A stretch of 45,609 nt of DNA from Bacteroides stercorirosoris. GTDB taxonomy: Bacteria; Bacteroidota; Bacteroidia; Bacteroidales; Bacteroidaceae. The stretch is taken from assembly GCF_900142015.1 (NCBI RefSeq), contig NZ_FQZN01000040.1, forward strand, positions 1 to 45,609. The letters are read 5' to 3'. How positions within the stretch are numbered: the first letter of the stretch is position 1; each line of letters begins with the position of its first letter. The translations under genes and the position numbers were made by a program. Under the pieces are notes generated by a model. It saw only the letters and a program-made list of their open reading frames with translations. It was not told the DNA's origin and made no database searches. Of the stretch, positions 34,512 through 43,609 are shown piece by piece.

Positions 34512-35417
34512 TTAGAGGGAGTTTATTTCATCGATGGGAAGTCCGGTGACCGTAGCGATTTCGCTAGTGGGAAGTCCGATATTCTTTAAATTCCGGGCGA
34601 TGTTTCTGGCCTTTATCAATTCTCCTTCCACTCTTCCTTCCGCTCTTCCTCTTGCTTCTCCTCTTGCTTCTCCCATTGCTTCTCCCTTTTGGATAGCTGT
34701 GTTAATCACATTGTTCCAGTCTCTGTACACTTTCAAACTCTCCTCGTATGCATAGAGTTTGTCGGGGGAGAATTGCGCGATTTCCGCGGCTTCGAAGAGG
34801 CGGTTGAACACACGCTCCTGCAAGGCTGTGGGACGTTCCATGAGGCGGGATAGGTTTTTGAGGACGAACATCCATTTGTCGAACAAGGTTTCCAGCTCCT
34901 GTTCGGTCTTGTGGAATTTGGGCATCTCCAGGTAGACAAAGGTGAGTTTGTCATAAAACACTTCGTGGGTGCTTGTTTCCATCAGCTTCACTTCATGGTA
35001 GAATTGGGGCGACTTCACGTCATCGAGGGTGAAGTTCAGTATGCCTATTATGTATACCGCTTTGAGTTCATAGTCCCATATTTCTCCCTTGATGGCTTGC
35101 TCCCTGATGGGGTAAGTGGAGTAATAGATGCTTCTGTCCTTGAAGAACTGCTGTTCCCCTTTCTGCATCTCAATCAGGATTTTCTCTCCTTTCTCGTTCT
35201 GGCAATAGACATCGAAGACGGCACGGCGTTCGGGTTCCCTGCTGCCCAGATGTTCGGTGTTCAGGTAGGTGACATCTTCTATGACCTGTTCACCGTTGAA
35301 CAGGGCATTGAGAAATCCGATAAGAACTTCCTTGTTCAGGTCGGTTCCGAACAACAACTTGAATGCAAAATCGGTATAGGGGTTCACATACCTCTCGCGT
35401 AATCCTTCACTGCACAT
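34512..35417 (-). CDS. Rpn-family PD-(D/E)XK nuclease (transposase-like)
   Basis: This is a 301-residue member of the Rpn/YhgA-like PD-(D/E)XK family, which NCBI-type pipelines label recombination-promoting nuclease or putative transposase. The N-terminal signature is YVNPYTDFAFKLLFG, followed by catalytic-core elements FDVYCQNEKGEKILIEMQ (Asp...Glu-x-Gln) and then DRSIYYSTYPIREQAIKG. The C-terminus has a low-complexity Gly-Glu-Ala-Arg heptad region (AMGEARGEARGRAEGRVEGE) encoded by short DNA repeats and ends in a helix-turn-helix-like LPTSEIATVTGLPIDEINSL. It runs opposite to its neighbours within the cassette. Such genes may be selfish passengers or defence-related; no target site is visible. 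Confidence 0.88.
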   Translation of the reverse strand: MCSEGLRERYVNPYTDFAFKLLFGTDLNKEVLIGFLNALFNGEQVIEDVTYLNTEHLGSREPERRAVFDVYCQNEKGEKILIEMQKGEQQFFKDRSIYYSTYPIREQAIKGEIWDYELKAVYIIGILNFTLDDVKSPQFYHEVKLMETSTHEVFYDKLTFVYLEMPKFHKTEQELETLFDKWMFVLKNLSRLMERPTALQERVFNRLFEAAEIAQFSPDKLYAYEESLKVYRDWNNVINTAIQKGEAMGEARGEARGRAEGRVEGELIKARNIARNLKNIGLPTSEIATVTGLPIDEINSL

Positions 35418-35721
35418 AATCCTTTGGCATTTATTGTTTTATGCAAAGGAACGAAAAAAAAGCGGATTTGAAAAAGATAGAGCAGGTAATTTCTGCCGGC
35501 ACTGGAACAAAGTCCGGCAAAGTACAGCCCGGTACGTACCGGTATGGCCATGTATGTCCCTTCCTGCCGCCGTCTTCCCGTACCTTTGTCATGTCCTCAA
35601 AGCGGGGACCCTGCGAAGTTGCTTCCGGGGTATGACGTCGCCTCTGCCACTTCTTCGTTCGATACAGAGATAGATTCCGGTTAACGGCCGGAGTTATCAG
35701 TCTTCAGAAAAAATCATTAAT
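35418..35721. other. Intergenic region without a supported gene
   Basis: This 304-base region lies between the divergent Rpn-nuclease and HU-like genes and must hold their promoters, but no full TTTG...TANNTTTG pair was found. Short overlapping open frames (35434-35673, 35441-35635) lack recognisable protein features. A small palindromic patch, CCGGTACGTACCGG, occurs at 35530-35543. Confidence 0.6.
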
Positions 35722-36237
35722 ATGTCAGTAACGTACAAAAAACAGTTTCGTAAGAATCCGTTCAAGAAGGACGGTTCGGGCAAATTCTATCCCCAACTTG
35801 TGGTTTGGGGCAAGTCTGCCACCCTGAACAGCATTGCCGTTCAGATGAAGGATAGTAGTTCGCTCACCCTGGGCGACATCCAGAGTGTACTCACCAATTT
35901 TGTGAAAGCCATGCGCGGCGAGCTTTTCAACGGTCGCTCGGTCAACATCGACGGCTTCGGCGTTTTCAGCCTTTCGGCCTCCACCGTGGGTTCTGTGCTC
36001 AAGAAGGAGTGTCTGCCGGAGAAAATCAGGGCTGTCCGCATCAATTTCCGCGCTTCGAGTGCTATCCGGCCTAACCTGGATGCCGCCACTACCCGTGCCG
36101 AAGACCGCATCGACTTCGTCGACCTTGAGACTCAGCTCAAGAGGCTGAACATGCAGGGCTCCGGCGAAGAGGGAGATGATGGCAAAGATGATGGCGGCAG
36201 TGGCGGCGGCGGCGTGGATGAAAATCCGCTGGGGTGA
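35722..36237 (+). CDS. HU-family DNA-binding protein with acidic/Gly-rich tail
   Basis: The 171-residue protein has a Bacteroidales HU-like (HU-HIG type) domain at residues ~1-125: LTLGDIQSVLTNFVKAMRGE for the dimer helices, NGRSVNIDGFGVFSLS for the beta-arm base, and IRAVRINFRASSAIRPNL after it. The remaining ~45 residues are an acidic linker and a Gly/Asp tail (GEEGDDGKDDGGSGGGGVDE). It probably binds and bends DNA as a dimer. It starts the HU-amidase-smalltalk unit and is separated from the amidase by 28 bases. The tail is disordered and could contact other cassette proteins. Confidence 0.9.
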   Translation: MSVTYKKQFRKNPFKKDGSGKFYPQLVVWGKSATLNSIAVQMKDSSSLTLGDIQSVLTNFVKAMRGELFNGRSVNIDGFGVFSLSASTVGSVLKKECLPEKIRAVRINFRASSAIRPNLDAATTRAEDRIDFVDLETQLKRLNMQGSGEEGDDGKDDGGSGGGGVDENPLG

Positions 36238-36265
36238 ATTCACTAAATAACTAATAAATCATCGT

Positions 36266-36709
36266 ATGAGAACAATCGATCATATCATTATCCACTGTTC
36301 CGCCACTTGCGAAGGTAGCAGCCTTTCGGTGGAAGAGTTGGAAAAAATGCACCGTCGTCGCGGCTTCCGTGGTATCGGCTATCACTATTACATCCGCCGT
36401 GACGGTACGGTGGTGAATACGCGTCCGCTGGAAGTTATCGGTGCGCATTGTAAGGGAAACAACGCTCATAGTGTCGGCATCTGCTATGAAGGTGGTTTGG
36501 ATGCCCGCGGGAATCCGAAAGATACCCGCACACCGGAACAGCGCAGCGCCATGCATCTGCTGGTGGCGCAATTGCTGAAACGGTTCAAAAACAATGTCTG
36601 CATTTGCGGGCATCGTGACCTCAGTCCGGACCTGAACGGGGACGGGGTGATAGAACCGGAGGAGTGGGTGAAGGAATGCCCGTGCTTTGAGGTGAGGAAG
36701 GAGCTTTGA
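36266..36709 (+). CDS. N-acetylmuramoyl-L-alanine amidase (amidase_2, T7-lysozyme-like)
   Basis: This 147-residue zinc amidase cleaves the bond between muramic acid and L-alanine in peptidoglycan. Motifs are IDHIIIHCSAT (first zinc His), GIGYHYYIRRDGTVVNTRPL, GAHCKGNNAHSVGICYEGG and the final GHRDLSPDLNGDG (second zinc His), followed by ECPCFEV. The size and lack of a signal peptide match phage-type lysozymes, so access to the wall requires lysis, a holin-like helper or another route. It lies between the HU-like gene and the smalltalk peptide, a repeated arrangement in Bacteroides. Confidence 0.93.
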   Translation: MRTIDHIIIHCSATCEGSSLSVEELEKMHRRRGFRGIGYHYYIRRDGTVVNTRPLEVIGAHCKGNNAHSVGICYEGGLDARGNPKDTRTPEQRSAMHLLVAQLLKRFKNNVCICGHRDLSPDLNGDGVIEPEEWVKECPCFEVRKEL

Positions 36710-36764
36710 TTCTCAGTCTGTGAGAGTTGTGAAGTCTTAAGAAATCAATCAATTATCAGTTGTC

Positions 36765-36775
36765 GAAAGGAGGTG
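36765..36775 (+). promoter_or_regulatory. Unusually strong Shine-Dalgarno site of the smalltalk gene
   Basis: GAAAGGAGGTG lies nine bases before the ATG at 36785 and is nearly fully complementary to the 16S rRNA 3' end. Bacteroides genes normally rely on A-rich leaders, so a perfect site stands out. A complementary stretch, ACCTCCTTTC, occurs after the gene at 36915-36924. Confidence 0.75.
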
Positions 36776-36784
36776 TGGAAAATA

Positions 36785-36889
36785 ATGGCAATTAAAAAAT
36801 CAGTATGGAGCATGATCTTTAAAGTGATCATCGCTGTGGTTTCGACTGTGGCCGGAGTGCTGGGAGCGAATGCAATGACGACTACATAG
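36785..36889 (+). CDS. Smalltalk protein (34-residue membrane peptide)
   Basis: The small frame encodes 34 residues: a basic start, MAIKKSVWSMIFK, a hydrophobic helix, VIIAVVSTVAGVLGA, and a short polar end, NAMTTT. This matches the conserved Bacteroidales family that databases call smalltalk protein, typically found directly after an N-acetylmuramoyl-L-alanine amidase. The strong ribosome binding site supports translation. The single helix is compatible with a holin-like or signalling role next to the amidase, but this is speculation; no function is established. Confidence 0.85.
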   Translation: MAIKKSVWSMIFKVIIAVVSTVAGVLGANAMTTT

Positions 36890-36905
36890 CCGTAGAAAAC
36901 TGTTT

Positions 36906-36940
36906 TGTAGGCATACCTCCTTTCCAGAAGGATGCCTACA
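36906..36940 (+). terminator. Terminator-like hairpin after the smalltalk gene
   Basis: TGTAGGCAT (36906-36914) pairs with ATGCCTACA (36932-36940), and CCTT/AAGG can extend the inner stem. A T-rich stretch follows (GAATGTTCTTATT). The apical part contains ACCTCCTTTC, complementary to the gene's own Shine-Dalgarno site. Confidence 0.6.
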
Positions 36941-36973
36941 GAATGTTCTTATTAATACCCCAATAAAAAAAAT

Positions 36974-39900
36974 ATGAAAACATATCTATCTATCTTTATC
37001 ATTTTGTTTTTTGCTTCTTCTCTTGACGCGCAGCAGCAGGAGGATGGTTTCATTAATAAATTACCCGATTTCCCGAACATATCGACCCCTATGGCCGCAT
37101 CGTTCCAAAAATACATAGATAATCCGATAAACCTGTATAATGGAACACCTGATATATCCATCCCTCTTTTTGAACTGAAGGATGGCGAACTGGATATTCC
37201 TGTAATGCTACGCTACAATAGTTCGGGTATACGTGCCAATGAAGAAGCCAGTTGGGTGGGGCTGGGTTGGAATCTGAATGTGGGAGGTGTCATAACTCAA
37301 AGCGTAGTCGGTGAGTCTGACTATAATGACACGGAATATGGCTATTTGCTGAACAACCTCGGACTTTTTGATAAAAAAATATACAATGGGTATAGTACAG
37401 TGAATTATACGTCAGCCCTGCATACGGCACTCCAAAACTACCTAAATAGCCCTAACCAGAACTATCATTCCGGTAAGTTGAATCCCGATGTGTATTATTT
37501 CTCTTATCCGGGTGGAAGCGGAAAGTTTATTATCGACTATCGTGACAACTCCATTCATCAACTGGCTCGTGAAGAGAACCTAAAGATACAGATCAGTGAA
37601 ACCGACAATTCCTATGCAATAAAAAACAGAAGCTTTCAAATCACGACTACTGAAGGAATAGTCCATACGTTTAACTATATTTCCAGTCTCTATTCCAATG
37701 ATTTGGTGCATCGTCCTGTGTCCGTGTCCTATGCCTTGACTTCCAGTCTTTACCCTAATGGACAGCGTGTGCTTTACTCCTATACGACAACTCCAGTGAA
37801 GTATCCCCGAAAGAATTATTTTTTCCAGGTTCCTTTTGCTTCGCAAGGGCAAAATATAGGCGATCATTATTCTAACAATACGGAAACAGTGATGAATGGA
37901 ACAGAATTCTACCTGGACAAAGTGTGTACTACCCGATATCAAATGACTTTCAATCTGGCAGACAGGAATGATATTTATGGCGGTAAACAATTGACTTCCA
38001 TACAAGTCACTCCTTTAAACATTGCTTCGTCGGTTTTGAAAGACATTCGTTTTGCATATACTTATTTTGTATCTTCCACTGGCTACAGTTATTCTTTACC
38101 TATTGATAATTGGAGGGATGAGTATAACACCCACCGCCTGCGCCTTGATTCTGTCTATCAGCAGCAAGGGAAGCGTAAGGATGCTTGCCACACATTCTAC
38201 TATAATAATGTAGTTTCTCCTAAGTTCACTTACAATATGGACTACTGGGGATATTATAATGGAGTGGATGGAATCAGAAGGAATACTTATCTACCCGATA
38301 TAAGCCGAATAACATGGGGGCGTTTTCTAAATATGCAATTTGGAAGTGATTTTTATTCTAAATTTCAGAAGTATGCTACTTATACTAACCGTTCTTATTC
38401 TTTTACTGACTGTCAGGCGGGGATTCTTCGACAAATCAATTATCCTACGGGCGGATATGTGAAGTATGAGTATGAACCGAACTCCTTTATGGACAAAAAA
38501 GTACCGGACGAGACATCGGAAACAATCGTAAATGAGGACTGGAATATGCCTAAAAGTCCACCAACCAACTTCAATGTGCCGGCTGACAGCCAGGCGGATG
38601 TAGAAGTGCGATTGAGCAGAGGTCTTAATAGCTGGCAAGATGTATGGGAGGCCGGAGGTGGCTCATTTACATTGCTACATATATCATCCGGTACTCCGGG
38701 AGCTATATGTTCTCATTCCTTTAAGGAAGAGTGCTTGTATTATGCCAACCATTATCCTGATGCAACGGAAATCATATATAAGACATCCATAAATTTGCCT
38801 ATTCAAGACAACGAAGGTTATACATATACGTATATACTTTCAGCGGATTTTCCTAACTCACTAGGTTTACAATATGGCGCCAGTACCAAGCATGGTTCTA
38901 CACGGGCACAGGTGAAGTACAAGTTGAGCACTGCCCTGGTGGATGCGGAAATACAAGGTTGTGGTCTCCGTGTGAAGTCTGTCAGGCACTATGAAAGTAC
39001 CAGCTCCCGACTACCTCTTATAGAAACTGAATATGAATACCAAGATCCTCATACTGACAAGTGCAGCGGTGTCCTGCACGAACAGCTTCAGTTCATAAAA
39101 CCATATTACGGCGTATATAACTTGTTACAGGGATCTAACCCTCCAGGACAAATGCCGGACAGATATCTGATTCAACAGAATGTTGCGGAAGTGACAGGAG
39201 ACAATGCTATTGCTAATCCTTATTCCACAATTGGTTCGGTGGGTTACAGCTATGTAAAGAAAACCCGAAAGTCCATTGGCTCCCTGGCAGGTTACACGGT
39301 CTACCAATTTAAAAATGAAGTGCCTGATTACACTCTAGGTAGTATCCGGCTTGACCATCCACTAAACGGGAAATTGCTTAGTGTAAAGGAATACAACAAC
39401 AGCAACAGATTGCTCAAAAGTGACACCTATACTTACCGAAGCGATAATTCCCACTTTTATTTCGGCGTTAATATACTGGACTACATGAACATGTTTACAG
39501 GCATCTATGGCAATGGTAGTTCTTTACATACTATTCCTTACGATGAAAATGAGGGATATCTTCCTGGCAGGTTACGGATTATTTTGCATCAGCTTAATTC
39601 TTATGATGTCACTCTGATAAATAAATTGAGTATGCAGGATGGAATAAGTACAACAGAGAAATATACTTATGACCCCATTACGCTGCAAAGGCTCAGTAGA
39701 ATTATCCGTTTGTCGGACAATGACAGTCTTACCTATGTCTATTCTTATCCTAACCATTTCAACTTTACTCCTTATGTGGAGATGACGCAACAGAATCGGA
39801 TAAAACCAGTCATCGAAAGTCGTTTGCTTAAAAAGGGGAATCTGCAAGGAGGTGTACTGGTGCAATATGACTCCAAATCAGGCAAGATATTCCCGAAGTG

Positions 39901-40396
39901 CCAATATGAATCCAGCAAATCCGGTGTTACAGGCAGTCCATCCACATGGTCAGCCGCAGGTGTTTCAGCTTCTTTTTATCCTTGCGCAAACGTGGTGTGG
40001 AATAAACGCGACAAGTATGGTAATTGTCTGGAAATGAATACTGCCGACGTGAATACAGTTTATCTGTGGGCTTACAACAATCAGTATCCGGTGGCAAAGA
40101 TAGAGGGTGCCACATATGCGGAAATACAAAACTGGCTTTCTATTACTACCATCAGCAGTCTGGCTTCCAACAGTACCACCGTGAGTGGCGCTCTGAGTAC
40201 TATCCGCAACCTTCTTTCAGGAAAGAAGGTGCTTGTCACTACCTATACTTATAGCCCTTTGGTGGGAATCACGAGCATGGTTACCCCCAACGGTACGGTT
40301 ACTAATTATGAGTACGACTCCTTTGGTCGTTTGTTCAGAGTAAAGGATGGCAACAATAAAGTGATCAAAGAATATGATTATAAATACAGACCCTAA
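36974..40396 (+). CDS. Secreted Rhs/YD protein, first half (SpvB/TcB-like)
   Basis: The 1140-residue protein begins with a cleavable Sec signal peptide ending near SLDAQ. Residues ~50-110 (YNGTPDISIPLFELKDGELD, then LRYNSSGIRANEEASWVGLG) follow the SpvB/TcaC-type pattern found at the start of TcB subunits of Tc toxins. Long beta-rich repeat regions follow, and the protein ends in a canonical YD repeat (VTNYEYDSFGRLFRVKDGNN). It has no Rhs core or toxin tip; these are in the next gene, which begins 14 bases later. The two products may form one Rhs cocoon. How it leaves the periplasm is unclear. Confidence 0.83.
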   Translation: MKTYLSIFIILFFASSLDAQQQEDGFINKLPDFPNISTPMAASFQKYIDNPINLYNGTPDISIPLFELKDGELDIPVMLRYNSSGIRANEEASWVGLGWNLNVGGVITQSVVGESDYNDTEYGYLLNNLGLFDKKIYNGYSTVNYTSALHTALQNYLNSPNQNYHSGKLNPDVYYFSYPGGSGKFIIDYRDNSIHQLAREENLKIQISETDNSYAIKNRSFQITTTEGIVHTFNYISSLYSNDLVHRPVSVSYALTSSLYPNGQRVLYSYTTTPVKYPRKNYFFQVPFASQGQNIGDHYSNNTETVMNGTEFYLDKVCTTRYQMTFNLADRNDIYGGKQLTSIQVTPLNIASSVLKDIRFAYTYFVSSTGYSYSLPIDNWRDEYNTHRLRLDSVYQQQGKRKDACHTFYYNNVVSPKFTYNMDYWGYYNGVDGIRRNTYLPDISRITWGRFLNMQFGSDFYSKFQKYATYTNRSYSFTDCQAGILRQINYPTGGYVKYEYEPNSFMDKKVPDETSETIVNEDWNMPKSPPTNFNVPADSQADVEVRLSRGLNSWQDVWEAGGGSFTLLHISSGTPGAICSHSFKEECLYYANHYPDATEIIYKTSINLPIQDNEGYTYTYILSADFPNSLGLQYGASTKHGSTRAQVKYKLSTALVDAEIQGCGLRVKSVRHYESTSSRLPLIETEYEYQDPHTDKCSGVLHEQLQFIKPYYGVYNLLQGSNPPGQMPDRYLIQQNVAEVTGDNAIANPYSTIGSVGYSYVKKTRKSIGSLAGYTVYQFKNEVPDYTLGSIRLDHPLNGKLLSVKEYNNSNRLLKSDTYTYRSDNSHFYFGVNILDYMNMFTGIYGNGSSLHTIPYDENEGYLPGRLRIILHQLNSYDVTLINKLSMQDGISTTEKYTYDPITLQRLSRIIRLSDNDSLTYVYSYPNHFNFTPYVEMTQQNRIKPVIESRLLKKGNLQGGVLVQYDSKSGKIFPKCQYESSKSGVTGSPSTWSAAGVSASFYPCANVVWNKRDKYGNCLEMNTADVNTVYLWAYNNQYPVAKIEGATYAEIQNWLSITTISSLASNSTTVSGALSTIRNLLSGKKVLVTTYTYSPLVGITSMVTPNGTVTNYEYDSFGRLFRVKDGNNKVIKEYDYKYRP

Positions 40397-40410
40397 AATG
40401 ACAAATTTAT

Positions 40411-43400
40411 ATGAAACGATTGAAACTTTTTTTATTATTGCTTTGCCTCTCTTGTTTGGTAAAGGCGCAAGTCGCTAACCAAAATTATATTCGTACCCGT
40501 ACGATGCAGAATGAAGAGGGGATTTGCTATGTGGATGATATATCTTATTATGATGGTCTTGGCCGCCCGTTCCAGACGGTACGCAAACCAATTCAAAAAG
40601 GCGAGGTTGCCGGTTCCATTCTTGCCACATTACAAGAGTATGATGCTGTTAGCCGTACAGCGAATTCATGGCTGCCTATCGTTATTGCTTCAGATTACAT
40701 AACTCCAGTTGACTTCAAAAGTACTGCACCGGGGAAGTATGACAATGATTCATGTCCCTATAGTACCCCCGTGTACGAAACTTCGCCATTACAACGTATT
40801 CTTCAACAGTATGGGGCAGGACAGGACTGGCATATGAACGGAAAGAGTGTGAAAACTGAATTTCTGACCAATACGGCTAGTGGTGAACTGTCATGCAGAT
40901 GGTACCATACGACAGACATCCCTGACAAAATTGAAATAAGCATTTCATCCGATAAAGTGTATTACCCTACATCCGAACTATATATCACGCGTACAACGTA
41001 TGAAGATGCAGCGGGAGTGAGCCTTGAATTCAGGAACAAACTAGGGCAGGTGCTTCTTGCCCGCCGGAAGAACGGGACAGGATATTGCGACACTTACTAT
41101 GTGTATGATACTTATGGTAATCTGCGTGCCGTGCTTCCACCCGCAGCGGCAGATGCCCTTACGATTACCGGTTCGTGGACAATGGCTACAAACAATACAG
41201 ACATATTATCCCGCTATGCCTACTTGTATAAGTATGACGACCGTAGCCGTTGCACCGGTAAAAAGCTGCCTGGTATTGGCTGGATGAGATACGAGTATGA
41301 TAATATTGACCGGATGATTTGTAGTCAGGATGCGGAGCAGGCAGCAAAAACTCCCTCGCAATGCACGTTCTATCTGTATGATAACTTTAATCGCCCGGTA
41401 GTTCAAGGCCTTTGCGATTTCAATGGTCCTATTTGTCATTTAGGTTTTTCGAAGATGATCACCTCACTGGCTTATTCTACTGACGGATACATTGCTGCCC
41501 AAGGAATTGATGACAGTGGCTATAGCCCCAATATGTCCCTATATTCACCTGTGGCACATACAGTGAACTACTATGACAATTATTCCTTTATGAAATTAAC
41601 AGGTTTTACCAATTTACCCACAGATGGTTCCCGCTTTTCTGGCAATGGCCTGCTCACCGGCACGGTCACAGCTCTGCTGGATGGCAGTGGGGGAAAGCTC
41701 TATACTGTTTACTATTATGATGAAAAGGGACGATTGGAGAAAACGGTATCTTCCAATCACTTGGGAGGGTATGACAAGACTACTACCGTCTATACGTTTA
41801 CGGGCAAGTCCTCTACAGTGACGCATGTGCATACGTCAACTGGAAAGAATACATGGACTGAAGTATATACCTATACTTATGACTATGCGGACAGAATAAG
41901 CAAAGTACAGCACACGCTTGGGGGAACGACAATTACTTTGTATAATGCCATGTATGACGATCTTGATCGTTTAAAAACCAAGTCTTTGCATGGTTCTGCA
42001 ACGAATATGCTGACTTATACCTACAATCTGCGCGGTTGGCTAACAGGGATCACAGGTACTCGCCTCATTCAGAATCTGTACTACAATACAGGTGTCGGTA
42101 CAGCGAAGTATAACGGTAACATCAGCAGCATGACGTGGAAGGCAGGTAATGAAAGTACGGTAAGAGGTTACAAGTTCACTTACGATGGTCTGGATCGCCT
42201 GCTGAATGGTACTTATGGAGAGGGTGACCAACTCAATAGCAATCCCAACCGATATTCTGAAAAGGTGACCGGTTACGACAAGAACGGCAATATCACTGGT
42301 CTGGAACGTTATGGCCGTAGCGGTTATTTTTCCTACGGTATGTGTGATGCCCTGACCTACACGCTGAACGGCAACCAGGTGACCCGCGTGGACGACCAGG
42401 TGCCTACTGGTGCAGGTAATGATGAAACGGACTTTAAGGATATCGTGAAGCAGGCGAACGAGTACACTTATGATGCCAACGGTAATTTAACTAAAGATTT
42501 AAACAAGGGAATAACAGGAATTACATATAATTGTTTAAATTTGCCCAATGTAGTAACATTCAGTGACGGCAGTACTGTTACTTATACTTACAGTGCGGAC
42601 AGCACGAAGCTTCGTACGGTTCATAAGATAGGAAGTACCACCACTACTACTGATTACTGTGGTAATGTGATCTATGAAAACAATATTGCCAAACTGCTGT
42701 TGACAGGAGAAGGATATGTCTCTTTGAGTGATAAAAAGTATCACTATTATTTGCAGGATCTTCTGGGAAACAACAGGGTAGTGGTTGACAAAGATGGGAA
42801 TGTTGAGGAAACGAACCATTATTATCCTTTCGGAGGTGTATTTGCAAGTACCGGTAATGTACAACCTTATAAGTATAACGGCAAGGAACTGGATGCGAAG
42901 AAAGGGTTGAACTGGTATGATTATGGGGCGAGGATGTATGACCCGACGTTGGGAAGGTGGCATACGGTGGATCCGTTGGCGGAGAAATTTTATGGCATAA
43001 CTCCATATAATTATTGCTTTGATAATCCTATCAAGTATATTGATCCTGATGGTAAGAAACCAAGAGTATATGTTGAAATGAAAGGAGTAGGACATACTTT
43101 TATTACAACTGGTGAAGGAAAATATACGACTGTATATACATATGGAAGATATGGAGGTTTAAATACTGATAAATCGAGTTTCCGTAGTTTGTCTCGTAAA
43201 GGTGAGGGCGTTCTTATAATTATGAAAGGTAACGATGCAATTAATTATATTAAAAATGAGGTAATGGGTAAGGAAGCACGTACCTATGAAATAACAAATG
43301 GTAATGATGAAAAGATTGATGCTCATTTTAATGAGATGTTTAATTCGTCTGATGTAAAACCTTCTGAAGGTAAATATGAGAATACAGATAATGCTAAAGT

Positions 43401-43605
43401 AATAGATACCTATGATCTGTGGGATAACAATTGTACAACAAAGAGTGTAGAAGCTGTAAAAATTGGTACTGATGGAAAATTAGATTTGAATTCAAGTTCA
43501 CCAAGTAATATTGATACAAAATTGTATTATCAAAATAAAAAAAAGGATGGTCAAGTTGAAAGAATTGATATCCAAAGATTAAATGAGGAATATAAATTAT
43601 ATTAA
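40411..43605 (+). CDS. Secreted Rhs core protein with C-terminal toxin-like tip
   Basis: The 1064-residue protein has a Sec signal peptide (LVKAQ) and a DUF6443-type N-terminus (YYDGLGRPFQTVRKPIQKGE). Many YD repeats follow (YEYDNIDRM, YYYDEKGRLEKT, FTYDGLDRLLN). The Rhs-associated core includes LDAKKGLNWYDYGARMYDPT and GRWHTVDPL and closes with NPIKYIDPDGK (Asp878-Gly881). The ~183-residue tip beyond it is A/T-rich and unrelated to the core. It has His895 (GVGHTFI) and Cys1008 (DNNCTTKS), an order seen in permuted papain-like NlpC/P60, LRAT and Lnb-type domains, so a peptidase, amidase or acyl-transferase toxin is possible. A small membrane protein gene follows, probably for immunity. Confidence 0.85.
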   Translation: MKRLKLFLLLLCLSCLVKAQVANQNYIRTRTMQNEEGICYVDDISYYDGLGRPFQTVRKPIQKGEVAGSILATLQEYDAVSRTANSWLPIVIASDYITPVDFKSTAPGKYDNDSCPYSTPVYETSPLQRILQQYGAGQDWHMNGKSVKTEFLTNTASGELSCRWYHTTDIPDKIEISISSDKVYYPTSELYITRTTYEDAAGVSLEFRNKLGQVLLARRKNGTGYCDTYYVYDTYGNLRAVLPPAAADALTITGSWTMATNNTDILSRYAYLYKYDDRSRCTGKKLPGIGWMRYEYDNIDRMICSQDAEQAAKTPSQCTFYLYDNFNRPVVQGLCDFNGPICHLGFSKMITSLAYSTDGYIAAQGIDDSGYSPNMSLYSPVAHTVNYYDNYSFMKLTGFTNLPTDGSRFSGNGLLTGTVTALLDGSGGKLYTVYYYDEKGRLEKTVSSNHLGGYDKTTTVYTFTGKSSTVTHVHTSTGKNTWTEVYTYTYDYADRISKVQHTLGGTTITLYNAMYDDLDRLKTKSLHGSATNMLTYTYNLRGWLTGITGTRLIQNLYYNTGVGTAKYNGNISSMTWKAGNESTVRGYKFTYDGLDRLLNGTYGEGDQLNSNPNRYSEKVTGYDKNGNITGLERYGRSGYFSYGMCDALTYTLNGNQVTRVDDQVPTGAGNDETDFKDIVKQANEYTYDANGNLTKDLNKGITGITYNCLNLPNVVTFSDGSTVTYTYSADSTKLRTVHKIGSTTTTTDYCGNVIYENNIAKLLLTGEGYVSLSDKKYHYYLQDLLGNNRVVVDKDGNVEETNHYYPFGGVFASTGNVQPYKYNGKELDAKKGLNWYDYGARMYDPTLGRWHTVDPLAEKFYGITPYNYCFDNPIKYIDPDGKKPRVYVEMKGVGHTFITTGEGKYTTVYTYGRYGGLNTDKSSFRSLSRKGEGVLIIMKGNDAINYIKNEVMGKEARTYEITNGNDEKIDAHFNEMFNSSDVKPSEGKYENTDNAKVIDTYDLWDNNCTTKSVEAVKIGTDGKLDLNSSSPSNIDTKLYYQNKKKDGQVERIDIQRLNEEYKLY

Positions 43606-43609
43606 GAAT

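Noticed and set aside
35434..35673. Two overlapping short open frames before the HU-like gene
   Set aside because: No hydrophobic, helical or family pattern, no ribosome site, and the two frames compete with each other.
31554..36940. Complete prophage
   Set aside because: Amidase, HU and primase-like genes are present, but no capsid, portal, terminase, tail or integrase gene was found in the window.
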